From an uncultured Desulfobacter sp. (GTDB lineage Bacteria; Desulfobacterota; Desulfobacteria; Desulfobacterales; Desulfobacteraceae), in assembly GCF_963665355.1 (NCBI RefSeq), contig NZ_OY762229.1, positions 1,550,001-1,614,000 of the forward strand: a stretch of 64,000 bases of DNA. The letters run 5' to 3'. Numbering within the stretch: the first letter of the stretch is position 1; the number at the start of each line of letters is the position of its first letter. The translations under genes were made by a program, and so were the position numbers. Positions 53,988-63,264 of the stretch are shown one piece after another. A model generated the notes under the pieces. That model did no database searches. It had not been told where the DNA came from and saw only the letters and a list, made by a program, of their open reading frames with translations.

Positions 53988-55709
53988 TTATTCCTCCCCT
54001 TGATCTTCGTCTTCTACTTCAGCGAGCCATCCCTTGATGATATTTATGGATTTCACCAGGTCTTTTTGTGCATAATACCGGGCCTTTTCCTGCTCCGTCA
54101 TATTGGCCAGGTATGCGTTGCGCTCGGCTCTGTTCATTTTTGAAATGAACTCTTCCTTCTGCTCATCGGTCATCAGCTCAAAGAATTCGCGCTGCTGATC
54201 GGCATTCATCTCAATAAAGGTAGGTTCCTTTGCCTCGGTCTCAAGCAGGGCAACCTCTTCCGGTGAAGGCAGGGCTTCCTGTTCCACGGTCACCTTGATG
54301 TCGCGAACGGTTTTAATGATCGGCCGGATGATGAACAGGAACAATACAAACACCAGCAGTAAATTGGCAATGAGACGCCCGTATTCCTTCTGGACCATGC
54401 GCCAGCCCGTAAGTTTATCCTGTGTTCCCTGCATATCACCGATGGAGACAAAGGGAAAGCACTCCATGGAAACCTGGTCGTTGCGTTCCTCATTATATCC
54501 CATGGCCTTGGTTACAATGCTTTGAAACTGCTGCATCTCTTGGGTGGACCTGGGCATATAGACCCGTTTCATCTCCCCATTGTCGTCTTTTTGAAACTCA
54601 TATTTGCCGTCAATCACAGCCGCCACTGAAAGCCTTGTGAGCTCAGCCATGGGTTTCTGGGTCTCCCTGACCCGCCGGCTGATTTCGTAATTGACCGTAT
54701 CATCACTTTTATTGACCTTTTCCCGATTTTTATCGCCGGTCTGATTTTCATCAGTGATGGGGTTGACAGATGACGGGATGCCGATCTGTTCATCAAGTTG
54801 TACAACTTTTTCAGCTCTGTTTTTCCGGCTGCGTATGAATTCCCCGCCCCGCTCAAAGGGATCATAAATTTCTTCATTCATGCTGTTTTTGGAAAAATCC
54901 ATTTCCGAATTAACCCGGACAATGGCTTTATCCGTTCCCACGATGCGCTCAAGCATGGTCTGAATTCTGCGCGTCAGATTCTCTTCAAACCGAACCTTAT
55001 ACTGATACTGGGCATCTGCAAGGCTCTCTGCGTCAATCCGGGCCTGTTCTTCTTCGGATTTTCCCTCAAAAAGAATTCGGCCGGCAGTATCCACGATGGT
55101 GACAAGCTTGGGGGTCAGATCCTGGACGGAAGAGGCCACCAGATGTGCAATGGCGGCCACTTCTTCTTTCTTGAGATCTGCGACCAGTTCCAGCAAAATG
55201 GATGCCGAAGGCTGTTTGGTTTCCTCTACGAAAACAGATTCCTTGGGCAACACAATCATGACCTTGGCATCCTTGACAGCCTCAAATGCGGCAATGGTAC
55301 GTGCCAGCTCGCCCTGGAGCGCCCGTTTCTTATTGATTTTCTGAACAAATTCGGTGGTCCCGAATTCGGTTTTATCAAAAATTTCGTACCCCACCCCGGA
55401 GCCTTTGGGAATACCTTCCTTGGCCATGGTCAACCGAACATCATACACCATGGCCTCCGGTACAAGAATGGTGGTTCCGTCACCGGTCAGGCGATAGGGC
55501 GTCTTGGAAGATTTTAACATTTCAACCACAGCGGCGGCGTCTTCCTGGCTCAAACTGGAATATGCGGCTTTATATGTTGCTCTGTTGGCCCATACAAACA
55601 TGGTGATAAACCCTGCCACCACAACCAGAACCAGTCCGCCCAGGAGGGCTTTCCGGACCATGCTCATCTCTTTGACCATGGTAATTATTTTTTCAATTAC
55701 GGGATTCAT
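53988..55709 (-). CDS. fliF: flagellar MS-ring protein FliF
   Basis: A 573-residue membrane protein that forms the MS ring. It has an N-terminal helix (LGGLVLVVVAGFITMFVW), ring-building motifs (GVGYEIFDKTEFGTTEFVQK, RALQGELARTI, PSASILLEL), a variable periplasmic loop with a charged insertion, and a second helix near residue 450 (LLLVFVLFLFIIRPI). The C-terminal cytoplasmic tail binds FliG. Four bases separate it from fliG. Confidence 0.96.
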   Translation of the reverse strand: MNPVIEKIITMVKEMSMVRKALLGGLVLVVVAGFITMFVWANRATYKAAYSSLSQEDAAAVVEMLKSSKTPYRLTGDGTTILVPEAMVYDVRLTMAKEGIPKGSGVGYEIFDKTEFGTTEFVQKINKKRALQGELARTIAAFEAVKDAKVMIVLPKESVFVEETKQPSASILLELVADLKKEEVAAIAHLVASSVQDLTPKLVTIVDTAGRILFEGKSEEEQARIDAESLADAQYQYKVRFEENLTRRIQTMLERIVGTDKAIVRVNSEMDFSKNSMNEEIYDPFERGGEFIRSRKNRAEKVVQLDEQIGIPSSVNPITDENQTGDKNREKVNKSDDTVNYEISRRVRETQKPMAELTRLSVAAVIDGKYEFQKDDNGEMKRVYMPRSTQEMQQFQSIVTKAMGYNEERNDQVSMECFPFVSIGDMQGTQDKLTGWRMVQKEYGRLIANLLLVFVLFLFIIRPIIKTVRDIKVTVEQEALPSPEEVALLETEAKEPTFIEMNADQQREFFELMTDEQKEEFISKMNRAERNAYLANMTEQEKARYYAQKDLVKSINIIKGWLAEVEDEDQGEE

Positions 55710-55763
55710 TTAGACGGCTCCTGTATGCCTTACGTGTAGATAAACCAGGTCGGCCCATGACTA

Positions 55764-56060
55764 TTATATCTGCATACGCATGATTTCGTCGTAGGCACTC
55801 ATGGCCTTGTTGCGGACCTGTGCCAGTACTTTAAGGGAGGTGGAGGCACGGCTTAACGCCATCATGCCTTCATGGATACCAAGCTTGCCTTCAATGACAG
55901 ACTCAACAGAATCATCTGCCACATGCTGATCTTTATTCACATCAAGAATCGCTGATTCCAGACGTTCCATGAATGCGGGACTCCGCTTGGCCGCCCGGTC
56001 TGCCATAGATTCTCTGTACAGGGACAGTTTGCCCGGAATTTGTGTATCTATCTTATCCAT
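55764..56060 (-). CDS. fliE: flagellar hook-basal body protein FliE
   Basis: A 98-residue rod-junction protein between MS ring and rod. The C-terminal signature (MALSRASTSLKVLAQVRNKAMSAYDEIMRMQ in pieces: SLKVLAQVRNKAMSAYDEI) is clear. It lies 23 bases after flgC and 54 before fliF. Confidence 0.92.
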   Translation of the reverse strand: MDKIDTQIPGKLSLYRESMADRAAKRSPAFMERLESAILDVNKDQHVADDSVESVIEGKLGIHEGMMALSRASTSLKVLAQVRNKAMSAYDEIMRMQI

Positions 56061-56083
56061 TTATTCAATCCTTTCCCTAAAAA

Positions 56084-56581
56084 TTACCTGCCTATCTCAA
56101 GGGCTTTGGCGACCATGTCCTTTGTGGTGGAAAGTGCCGTAACACTTGCCTCATAGCTTCGACGGGCCACCATCATGTCTGAGATTTCCGTTAAATGGTC
56201 CACGTTGGGCATCTTCACATACCCAGTGTCCGGATCTGCATCGGGATGGGCGGGGTTATACACCAGATGAAAATCCTCCTGGGATCTGACAATCTGATCC
56301 ACCCTGACACCGGTGCCGTTATCCGGTTTTTTTTCGTCTTCAAACTCAATGGCAGACAATTCAATCTGACCGGACTGCTCTTTTCTGATTTTTTGCTGCA
56401 CCACAGTTTCGAAGGAGTCAATATTATCGCCTTTAAACACCACCATTTTTCTGCGATAGGGTCCGCCGTCCTCACTTCTGGTGGTATCCACGTTGGCCAG
56501 GTTTTCAGCAATGACATTGAGTTTCATACGATGGGCTGCAAGGGCCGTCCCACTTATTTTTGCCGCATTCATTAAATCCAT
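56084..56581 (-). CDS. flgC: flagellar basal-body rod protein FlgC
   Basis: A 165-residue rod protein with the family start (KISGTALAAHRMKLNVIAEN, LANVDTTRSEDGGPYRRK) and the C-terminal VTALSTTKDMVAKALEI. It is exported by the flagellar secretion system without a cleaved signal. Three bases separate it from flgB. Confidence 0.95.
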   Translation of the reverse strand: MDLMNAAKISGTALAAHRMKLNVIAENLANVDTTRSEDGGPYRRKMVVFKGDNIDSFETVVQQKIRKEQSGQIELSAIEFEDEKKPDNGTGVRVDQIVRSQEDFHLVYNPAHPDADPDTGYVKMPNVDHLTEISDMMVARRSYEASVTALSTTKDMVAKALEIGR

Positions 56582-56584
56582 GGG

Positions 56585-56998
56585 TTATTTACCTCCCTCT
56601 TCAATGGCATAGTTGAGTATGGTCATTTTACGCAGCAGCATCTCGGCCGTGGATTTGAATTTTACGTTATTTTCCATCAGATTCATCATTTCCGTATCAA
56701 TGTTCACCGAATCCAGGTGATAGATATCCACGTCTTCGCTCTCCATGCCGTTGATCTGACCGGAATTTCCTTCAATATTGCCGGCCAGATGTTTTGTATT
56801 GGTTTTGTCCAGGTAGTCTGGTTCAGGTTGGGTCATGGCCCGTTTGAGTGCGCTTTGAAAATCTATATCGCTGGGGGTATACCCGATGGTATCCATATTG
56901 GCGATATTGCCTGCGATCAGGTTATGGCGCCGGGTCGAGATGTCCATACTTTTTCCCATCATCTCGTAAGTGTGCCCGAAAATTCTTGAATCGGCCAT
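56585..56998 (-). CDS. flgB: flagellar basal-body rod protein FlgB
   Basis: A 137-residue rod protein, first gene of the basal-body operon. Marks are ISTRRHNLIAGNIANMDTIG, YTPSDIDFQSALK and MMNLMENNVKFKSTAEML. The ATG at 56998 was chosen over the one at 57010 because GGAG lies six bases ahead of the former, inside the longer form. A sigma-54 promoter lies about 80 bases upstream. Confidence 0.93.
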   Translation of the reverse strand: MADSRIFGHTYEMMGKSMDISTRRHNLIAGNIANMDTIGYTPSDIDFQSALKRAMTQPEPDYLDKTNTKHLAGNIEGNSGQINGMESEDVDIYHLDSVNIDTEMMNLMENNVKFKSTAEMLLRKMTILNYAIEEGGK

Positions 56999-57074
56999 TT
57001 TGATCTCCATTCATGTGAAAATTTATTAAATGTCCCGGTAACAACGGCAGAATATCAACACCGTAAACAAAATT

Positions 57075-57090
57075 AGCAAATTACATGCCT
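57075..57090 (-). promoter_or_regulatory. sigma-54 promoter of the flgB operon
   Basis: On the minus strand AGGCATGTAATTTGCT has GG (-24) and GC (-12) ten bases apart and matches the consensus GGCAyG-N4-TTGC. It is about 80 bases upstream of flgB, within the gap after the FlbD-like gene, whose product is a sigma-54 activator. Confidence 0.75.
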
Positions 57091-57121
57091 AAAATGAAAG
57101 CAGCAGGAATAATCAGAAAGG

Positions 57122-58483
57122 TTATTTGTATTCGTTGAGTTTATTTCGAAGGGTTCTGACACTGATTCCAAGGATTTTTGCCGCATGGGTCCGGTTCCCC
57201 TCGGTCTGATCCAGTGCCCGGAAAATCATTTTATGCTCCATCTCTTTGAGGGATCCCGCAGTGAAGTCCTCGTCCCCCAAGGACTCTGCTCCTGTCTCAT
57301 CAAGAAGGGCAGGTGGTGCGTCATCGTCCATGAGCAGATCAGACGGGGTGATCATTTCGGTTTCAGCAAGAAGCACAGCGCGATGAATAATATTTTCAAG
57401 TTCCCGGACATTGCCTGGAAAAGCGTGATTGTGCAGGACCGCAAGGGCCTGGTCTGTCAATCCTTTGACAGACCTTGCGTCAATCCTGCAGTATTTTTGT
57501 ATAAAAAAATCACTTAAAAGCCGGATGTCTCTAATACGCTCCCGCAACGGCGGGATGATAAGTGGAATTGTGTTGAGACGGTAAAACAGATCTTCCCGGA
57601 ATTCCTGGTTCTCCACGGCAGCCTTGGCATCCCTATTTGTGGTGGCGATCACCCGGACATCCACATCAACGGGCTGGGTTCCTCCCACCCGGTCCACCAC
57701 CTTTTCCTGGAGCACCCGCAGCAGTTTTGATTGCAGATGAAACTGCATTTCCGTGATTTCGTCCAGAAACAGGGTTCCCTTATCAGCCAGTTCAAACTTC
57801 CCGGCTTTTTTTGCCAATGCACCGGTAAACGCGCCTTTTTCATGACCGAACAGTTCGCTTTCCAGAAGGTTTTCCGGCAGGGCCGCACAATTTATGGCGA
57901 TAAACGGCTGATTGTGACGCGCGCTTTTTTCATGCAGAAATCTTGCAAACAGCTCCTTGCCGGTGCCGCTTTCGCCCTGGATAAGCACCGATGCCGACGA
58001 ATCCGCCACCCGGGCAGCAAGTTTGAGCAGATTGTGCATTTTCGGATCCTTGGTAATGATACTAACCGCTTTATGCGTAACTGATTTTTCCTTTTCTGCC
58101 GACGGGGCTGAAAGGGTAGCGGCCAAAGATTTTTTAACGCTGAGTTCAAGCTGTCTGGAGTCAACCGGTTTGATCAGATAATCCATGGCACCGTGCTGTA
58201 TCAGGCTGACGGCATAGTCCATCACAGGCTCCGAGGTGAGGATAATGGTCTTTGGCAGCACTGTATCGGCATCAGCCGCCTGTTTAAGGAAATCCAGAGC
58301 AGAAAATCCCGGTGTGCCGTCATCGGCCACAACAACCTGAGGTTTTTGGGAACGCAGGTAACCAAGCGCACCTGAACCTTCGGGCACGGCATCAACCATA
58401 AAACCCATTCCTTCGAACAGGCTGGTATAGGTCATTCGTTCTTTGGGGTTTTCAACTATGAGAAATAATCTTTGTCCAGGCAC
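57122..58483 (-). CDS. FlbD/FleR-like sigma-54 response regulator
   Basis: A 453-residue activator. The receiver-like N-terminal domain has D54 (VADDGTPG) and a lysine in LIKPVDS, but its acidic pocket is E11/N12 where most regulators have D-D, so phosphorylation may be weak or absent. The AAA+ domain has GESGTGKELF and the sigma-54 loop GAFTGA, and the Fis helix-turn-helix (HAAKILGISVRTLRNKLNEY) closes it. It starts with a GTG. Just downstream lies a sigma-54 promoter for flgB, so it is the probable activator of the rod and export operon. Confidence 0.9.
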   Translation of the reverse strand: MPGQRLFLIVENPKERMTYTSLFEGMGFMVDAVPEGSGALGYLRSQKPQVVVADDGTPGFSALDFLKQAADADTVLPKTIILTSEPVMDYAVSLIQHGAMDYLIKPVDSRQLELSVKKSLAATLSAPSAEKEKSVTHKAVSIITKDPKMHNLLKLAARVADSSASVLIQGESGTGKELFARFLHEKSARHNQPFIAINCAALPENLLESELFGHEKGAFTGALAKKAGKFELADKGTLFLDEITEMQFHLQSKLLRVLQEKVVDRVGGTQPVDVDVRVIATTNRDAKAAVENQEFREDLFYRLNTIPLIIPPLRERIRDIRLLSDFFIQKYCRIDARSVKGLTDQALAVLHNHAFPGNVRELENIIHRAVLLAETEMITPSDLLMDDDAPPALLDETGAESLGDEDFTAGSLKEMEHKMIFRALDQTEGNRTHAAKILGISVRTLRNKLNEYK

Positions 58484-58498
58484 GATGCCAAAGAATCC

Positions 58499-61102
58499 TT
58501 ATGAATTTATCATTTTTTCCGTCAGCCCCATCGTGCTCAGCCTCTGCTGGGCAAGTCTGGCCCAAACAGAGTCGTAAGACTGCGCCACATGCTTAAATGT
58601 TTCTTTTGCCTTGTCCAGCGCGTTGCCTTTCTGGTAGGCATCCCCCAACAGAAAACCGATATTGGCTTTGGCCCGGTCACCATCTGAAAAATTAAGGGCC
58701 TTGGCAAAGGCATCGGCAGCCTGTCCATAGGCTTTCATTTCCAGGTAGGTTGAGCCCAACGTTTTATACGCATCTGCAAGTATCTCGTAGTTTTCGCCGG
58801 GAGCTGCGGCGAACGCCTTCACCGCGCGGGTCTGGAGTTCGGACGTTGTTTTCAGGTCTGTTTTTTTTTGGTAAACACCGGCACGAAGCATAAGTATCCG
58901 TCCCTTGCCCAGGGAGTCTTTACCCGCCTCATACGCCAGCACAAAATAATCATCAGCCTTGGAAAAACTGCCCTTTTCAAGAAAAATCTGTCCGATCCGA
59001 ATCAGGGCTTCCACCCGGTTCGTATCTTTTGGGAACCTTTTGGTAAAGGCTTCTAACAGTTTTAACCCATCATCATCTCTGCCGGACTCATCCATGGCCT
59101 TGCCCAGGCCAAACAGAAGTAACGCCGGTCGCTCTTCTCTTCTATAAAGCTTGTAGGCAGAAATCAAATGATTAAATGCTTCCTCATACAGTCCGGCCTG
59201 TAAATATGCACTACCCACATAAAAGGGAATAAGGCGGCCTCCTATTTTGCGCAGCTTGAACTGCTCTTTTTCATATCTCATCAATATAGAGGTATATTCA
59301 TCGGCCTTCAACTGTTCTTTGAACAATGCTTCGTAGGCTTTCTGCATCAGCTTGACTGCTTCGTACCGCAACCCCCTGGGATGGGTGGACAACAAAGTCT
59401 CAATTTCCTGGATGCACTTATCATACTCCCCGTTTTTCTGGTAGATTTCAGCCAGACGCATCATGGCAATCCGGGCATAGGTGTTGTCAGGGAACCGGGT
59501 TTTAATCATTTCGTAGATTTTGATTTTTTCATCATCGGTCTTTAAATACCTGGCAAGGCCAATGGAGGCATTTATATATCCCGGGGAGTCGGGATATTTT
59601 TCCCGGACCAATTCGTATAATTTGATCGCCTTTTCTTCCTGATTTTCCATGCCGAAGGCGTCGCCGGCTTTGCTTAAAGCCATGTCCGGATCTTTGGTGT
59701 TGGGGAACAGATTCAGGAGGCGAATGTAATTTTCCCGGGCCTCTTTGCTCAAACCCAGTTCAAAATTGGCATCTGCCGTGTATTTAAGCAGGTCGGCAGA
59801 TTCGTAAACTTTTTTTACATCCTCTTTTATGACATAATTAAGGATGCTTAACGCGTCATAATACCGCATGTTTTCAAACAGGGCTTTACCATACCCTAAC
59901 CCTGCATCCGGTATGTATGCGTTACTTATTTTTGACTCAAATACCTTTTTATACAGGTTCAAGGCCTTGTCATTGTACCCTCTGTCATTGTAAATCTCGG
60001 CCAGATGAAACTCCACTTCCGGCATACCGGAATAATCAGGAAAGTCCTTGCTGACAATATCAAAGTATCCTTCGGCTGTTGCGCTGTTGTTCAATCGGTA
60101 ATGAATCAATCCCATGGCCGCATAGGCAAAGGGAAGATAGCTTGATTTAGGATAGGCCACCATGGCGTCCTGAAACATGCGTTCTGCCGCTAAAAGTCCC
60201 GCAGGCTCATTGTTTTGAACACCCATAAAATTAACATAGGCCCTTAAGTAGTAGACCTGTTCCAGGCAGAAAGGATTTTCTTCAAACAAGTACTGATCGA
60301 GAATCGCGCTTGCTTCTTTGTATAATTGTTTTTTAACCAGAATCATCGCATTTTCAACAGCATTGGCCTGACAACCCTGCAACGGGTCCTCGCCCCGGTA
60401 CATATCACTGATATCTCCTTTAAATCGGCTGGCCTGACGAATTTGGGGGGTATGCAGAGGCGGTTCCTTAATTTTTGCATTGGCTTTGGCCAGGCCGGTA
60501 TCCTTTTTTTCCACAGGATTCGGGGAGGGCTGTGTAACGGTTTGATTTTTTAATGGTTCAGGTGCCCGATCCAAAAGCGGTTGTGAAGGTTTGGAAACAA
60601 CGGGGGCAACGGCTGCCGGAATAGACGGTTTTTGTGTCGTCGCCACATGGGGAACGGGAAGAGATTTTGGTAAGGCAGGAGCAGCCGCTTTCCCGGCTTT
60701 ATTTAAAACGACGGTCAATTGCTTGGTGGAATCATTGAAGGCGGATTCAAGATGTGCTTCACTGGCATATTTGCCCGTCACCATAAGGGCGACTACGTTT
60801 CCTTCAAGGGATTCCACATGAACGGATTCAAGGCTTGGGGTATCTTTTCCTCCAATGACAAGCCCTTTGGAAAGGGTGGCATTCTTGATGGCCACCAGGA
60901 CTTCCCGTTCGCCGACACGGATAACCTTTACGGGGGCTTTTCCGGTCATGTCAACCGTTACCGAAAATGGATTGTCCTTGATTTGAATTGCCTTGACAAC
61001 AGAGGATTCGGCCATAGCCATCCCTGTGGGAATGAACATGCAGAAAAATGCAGCCCAGGCCGCCGATAACACCTTCATATATGTGGGGATTAATTCTCTC
61101 AT
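58499..61102 (-). CDS. AMIN-like and TPR-repeat periplasmic protein
   Basis: An 867-residue exported protein. A signal peptide lies near residues 7-30 and an AMIN-like beta domain (VVKAIQIKDNPFSVTVDMTG, SLEGNVVALMVTG) follows. Residues about 210-860 hold many tetratricopeptide repeats (YFDIVSKDFPDYSGMPEVEF, LYKKVFESKI, AIKLYELVREKYPDSPGYIN, QIFLEKGSFSKADDYFVLAY). AMIN plus TPR suggests a peptidoglycan- or envelope-bound scaffold. The position in the flagellar block and the sigma-54 promoter upstream suggest a flagellar or cell-pole role. The ATG at 61102 was used; upstream TTG 61117 and downstream ATG 61078 are options. Confidence 0.85.
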   Translation of the reverse strand: MRELIPTYMKVLSAAWAAFFCMFIPTGMAMAESSVVKAIQIKDNPFSVTVDMTGKAPVKVIRVGEREVLVAIKNATLSKGLVIGGKDTPSLESVHVESLEGNVVALMVTGKYASEAHLESAFNDSTKQLTVVLNKAGKAAAPALPKSLPVPHVATTQKPSIPAAVAPVVSKPSQPLLDRAPEPLKNQTVTQPSPNPVEKKDTGLAKANAKIKEPPLHTPQIRQASRFKGDISDMYRGEDPLQGCQANAVENAMILVKKQLYKEASAILDQYLFEENPFCLEQVYYLRAYVNFMGVQNNEPAGLLAAERMFQDAMVAYPKSSYLPFAYAAMGLIHYRLNNSATAEGYFDIVSKDFPDYSGMPEVEFHLAEIYNDRGYNDKALNLYKKVFESKISNAYIPDAGLGYGKALFENMRYYDALSILNYVIKEDVKKVYESADLLKYTADANFELGLSKEARENYIRLLNLFPNTKDPDMALSKAGDAFGMENQEEKAIKLYELVREKYPDSPGYINASIGLARYLKTDDEKIKIYEMIKTRFPDNTYARIAMMRLAEIYQKNGEYDKCIQEIETLLSTHPRGLRYEAVKLMQKAYEALFKEQLKADEYTSILMRYEKEQFKLRKIGGRLIPFYVGSAYLQAGLYEEAFNHLISAYKLYRREERPALLLFGLGKAMDESGRDDDGLKLLEAFTKRFPKDTNRVEALIRIGQIFLEKGSFSKADDYFVLAYEAGKDSLGKGRILMLRAGVYQKKTDLKTTSELQTRAVKAFAAAPGENYEILADAYKTLGSTYLEMKAYGQAADAFAKALNFSDGDRAKANIGFLLGDAYQKGNALDKAKETFKHVAQSYDSVWARLAQQRLSTMGLTEKMINS

Positions 61103-61143
61103 GACATATTTTTCCAAATGGGTTCATGGTTGGAGAATCAAAA

Positions 61144-61159
61144 TGCAAATAATGTGCCA
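61144..61159 (-). promoter_or_regulatory. sigma-54 promoter upstream of the AMIN/TPR gene
   Basis: On the minus strand TGGCACATTATTTGCA, matching the TGGCAC-N5-TTGCA consensus in full, with GG and GC ten bases apart. The start site would be near 61133, about 30 bases before the ATG at 61102. Confidence 0.85.
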
Positions 61160-61269
61160 TGTCAGCAAGCAAACAGGGTGTCAGATTGAATGGTCTTTAA
61201 AATGCAACACATGCAAATGACTTCACAATCTGTGTCTGGACTGGGTGTGGGGATTTCCGGCGGCAGGTG

Positions 61270-62325
61270 TCAAAAAACCGGCATTTCATTTTCCGGTTCA
61301 ATATCCATCTTTTTTATTTTCTCAACCAGGGTGGTACGGTTCATTTTTAACATTTCAGCGGCTTTGGCCTTTACCCAGCCAGTCTCATTCAAAGCATGGA
61401 CAATTAAAGACTTTTGATATAATTCCACGGCCTCATTAAAGCCGATATTATTTTTGAACACCTGGGCCACGCCAGCCGGTGTCACATCTGTACCGGTACC
61501 AGTAATACAGTCAGGTAGATCCGAGATGCTGATAGTGTCCTCTTCCACAAGAACCGACAGTCGTTCCACCAGGTTTTCCAACTCCCGGATATTTCCAGGC
61601 CATTCATAGGTCCCAAGCACCTGCTTCACCAAATCAGGAAAAATTTTGGGTATGTATTCGGAATTGCGCCGTGCAAGACTCGACTGGAAATGTTCAACCA
61701 GAGGCATAATATCCTCCGGGCGCTCCCGCAGGGGGGAAATTTTGATGGGAATCACGTTCAGGCGGTAATATAGGTCTTCTCTGAATTCGCTGTTTTCTAT
61801 GGCAACGGTTAAATTTTTGTTGGTGGCGGAAATTACCCTTATATCCACCTCTATGGTCTGGGTGCCGCCCACCCGCTCGAACCGTCTCTCCTGCAAAGCA
61901 CGTAAAAGTTTTACCTGGAGATCAGGGCTCATGTCTCCGATTTCATCAAGAAAAATTGTGCCTTTATCTGCAATTTCAAAGCGCCCGGTCCTGGACCTGT
62001 GGGCACCGGTGAACGCTCCTTTTTCATGGCCGAACAATTCACTTTCGAGAAGCTCGCTGGGAATAGCTCCACAATTGATAACCACCATGGGGCCGTCTTT
62101 TCTTGCCGAATTTTTATGGATGGCCCGGGCAATGAGTTCCTTGCCGGTACCGCTTTCTCCTGTGATGAGCACCGACGAATCAGAACGCGCAACTTTACGC
62201 ACCCGGTCAAGCACGGCCATTAGGCTCTTGCTCACGCCGGCGATGCCGCTGCGATCAAATCCCGTTATCTCTTTGAACGGGGCGTCAACAGTTTGTGTCC
62301 TTTTGGGGGCTGTTGCTTGGGCCAT
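61270..62325 (-). CDS. receiver-less sigma-54 activator (FleQ/FlrA-like)
   Basis: A 351-residue AAA+ activator. No receiver domain precedes the ATPase: after a short linker it starts GFDRSGIAGVSKSLMAVLDR. The ATPase has GESGTGKEL and GAFTGA (HEKGAFTGAHRSR); the Fis helix-turn-helix (WVKAKAAEMLKMNRTTLVEKI) closes it. Such proteins act constitutively or with partners. Only ten bases upstream lies a CheY-like single-domain receiver, so the pair may act as a split response regulator. The ATG at 62325 was chosen; the longer frame overlaps cheY. Confidence 0.88.
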   Translation of the reverse strand: MAQATAPKRTQTVDAPFKEITGFDRSGIAGVSKSLMAVLDRVRKVARSDSSVLITGESGTGKELIARAIHKNSARKDGPMVVINCGAIPSELLESELFGHEKGAFTGAHRSRTGRFEIADKGTIFLDEIGDMSPDLQVKLLRALQERRFERVGGTQTIEVDIRVISATNKNLTVAIENSEFREDLYYRLNVIPIKISPLRERPEDIMPLVEHFQSSLARRNSEYIPKIFPDLVKQVLGTYEWPGNIRELENLVERLSVLVEEDTISISDLPDCITGTGTDVTPAGVAQVFKNNIGFNEAVELYQKSLIVHALNETGWVKAKAAEMLKMNRTTLVEKIKKMDIEPENEMPVF

Positions 62326-62335
62326 GGGACCTGAC

Positions 62336-62716
62336 TCACTTAAGGATCTTTGCCAGTTTGTCTGAAATGGCCTCAGCTGTAAACGGCTTGACCACGTAAT
62401 TGGAGACACCCGCTTGAACGGCTTCTATGACGTTTTGTTTCTGGGCTTCTGCCGTAACCATCAGAAAAGGTGCTTTTTTGTATTGAGTGCTGGCTCTTAC
62501 TTTTTTCAGCAGTTCAAGACCCGTCATCTTGGGCATGTTCCAGTCGGAAATAATCAGATCAATCTCCTGCCTTTCAAGGATCTCCCACGCCGTTGTACCA
62601 TCATCGGCCTCCACCAGATTTTTAAAACCAAGCTGTTTTAATATATTCTTCAGAATACGGCGCATGGTTGCAAAATCGTCAACAATCAAAACCTTGATGG
62701 ATGTGTCCATTGGCAC
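62336..62716 (-). CDS. cheY: CheY-like single-domain response regulator
   Basis: A 126-residue receiver domain with D13/D14, the phospho-acceptor in LIISDWNMPKMTG, and a lysine in VVKPFTAE. The GTG at 62716 was chosen: AAGGAGG lies five bases ahead, while the ATG at 62710 is 11 away. Chemotaxis CheY acts on FliM, but the next gene is a receiver-less sigma-54 activator ten bases on, which leaves a role in transcription open. CheX, a CheY phosphatase, is encoded 33 bases upstream. Confidence 0.92.
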   Translation of the reverse strand: MPMDTSIKVLIVDDFATMRRILKNILKQLGFKNLVEADDGTTAWEILERQEIDLIISDWNMPKMTGLELLKKVRASTQYKKAPFLMVTAEAQKQNVIEAVQAGVSNYVVKPFTAEAISDKLAKILK

Positions 62717-62749
62717 ATTTTCCTCCTTAATTGGATTGAAACCCATCTA

Positions 62750-63217
62750 CTATCTATCAAAACATACCTCAATTGTAAAATTTCCACCGTCAGTTTGAAA
62801 AGGTATTGCGATTTTTGGGCCGTCCCCATAGTGCCTGATGGAATGTTTTTTTCCTGTGACCACTGTTGGGATGGCGGCCTTGAACACCTTGCCAATTTCA
62901 TCGAGTTCCCGCCGGGCCTGTCCGGAGATCATATTGGTCAATTCACCCACGGCATCGGCGATATCTTCATTGAGCTCTTCCATCTTTTCTCCAAACATGT
63001 TGGAAACAATCGTTAGAATACATTGTTCTTCAAAGGTCACGGCAATGGTTCCCTGGGCGACTCCGGTCAGTCCTATGACGCCGGTTACATCACCCACGGC
63101 GATATTATCTTTTTTTACATAGGGTTTACCTGCTGTTATTGCAACAAAAGCCATTGTTTCCAAGACGTTAATGGTTGCGTTGATGAAGGGGTTTATAAGT
63201 GTTACATCCAAGATCAA
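62750..63217 (-). CDS. cheX: chemotaxis phosphatase CheX
   Basis: A 155-residue CheX/CheC-type protein that dephosphorylates CheY. The active E-x-x-N is in DAVGELTNMISGQARRELDE. A beta sandwich (VGDVTGVIGLTG, QGTIAVTFEEQC) is typical. It starts with TTG at 63217, or at a second TTG at 63211; GGAGG lies close upstream. It is 33 bases ahead of cheY. Confidence 0.9.
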   Translation of the reverse strand: MILDVTLINPFINATINVLETMAFVAITAGKPYVKKDNIAVGDVTGVIGLTGVAQGTIAVTFEEQCILTIVSNMFGEKMEELNEDIADAVGELTNMISGQARRELDEIGKVFKAAIPTVVTGKKHSIRHYGDGPKIAIPFQTDGGNFTIEVCFDR

Positions 63218-63264
63218 ACACCTCCGGCTGTTTTTTTACCGATGCCCAGATACTGCAGGGACAA

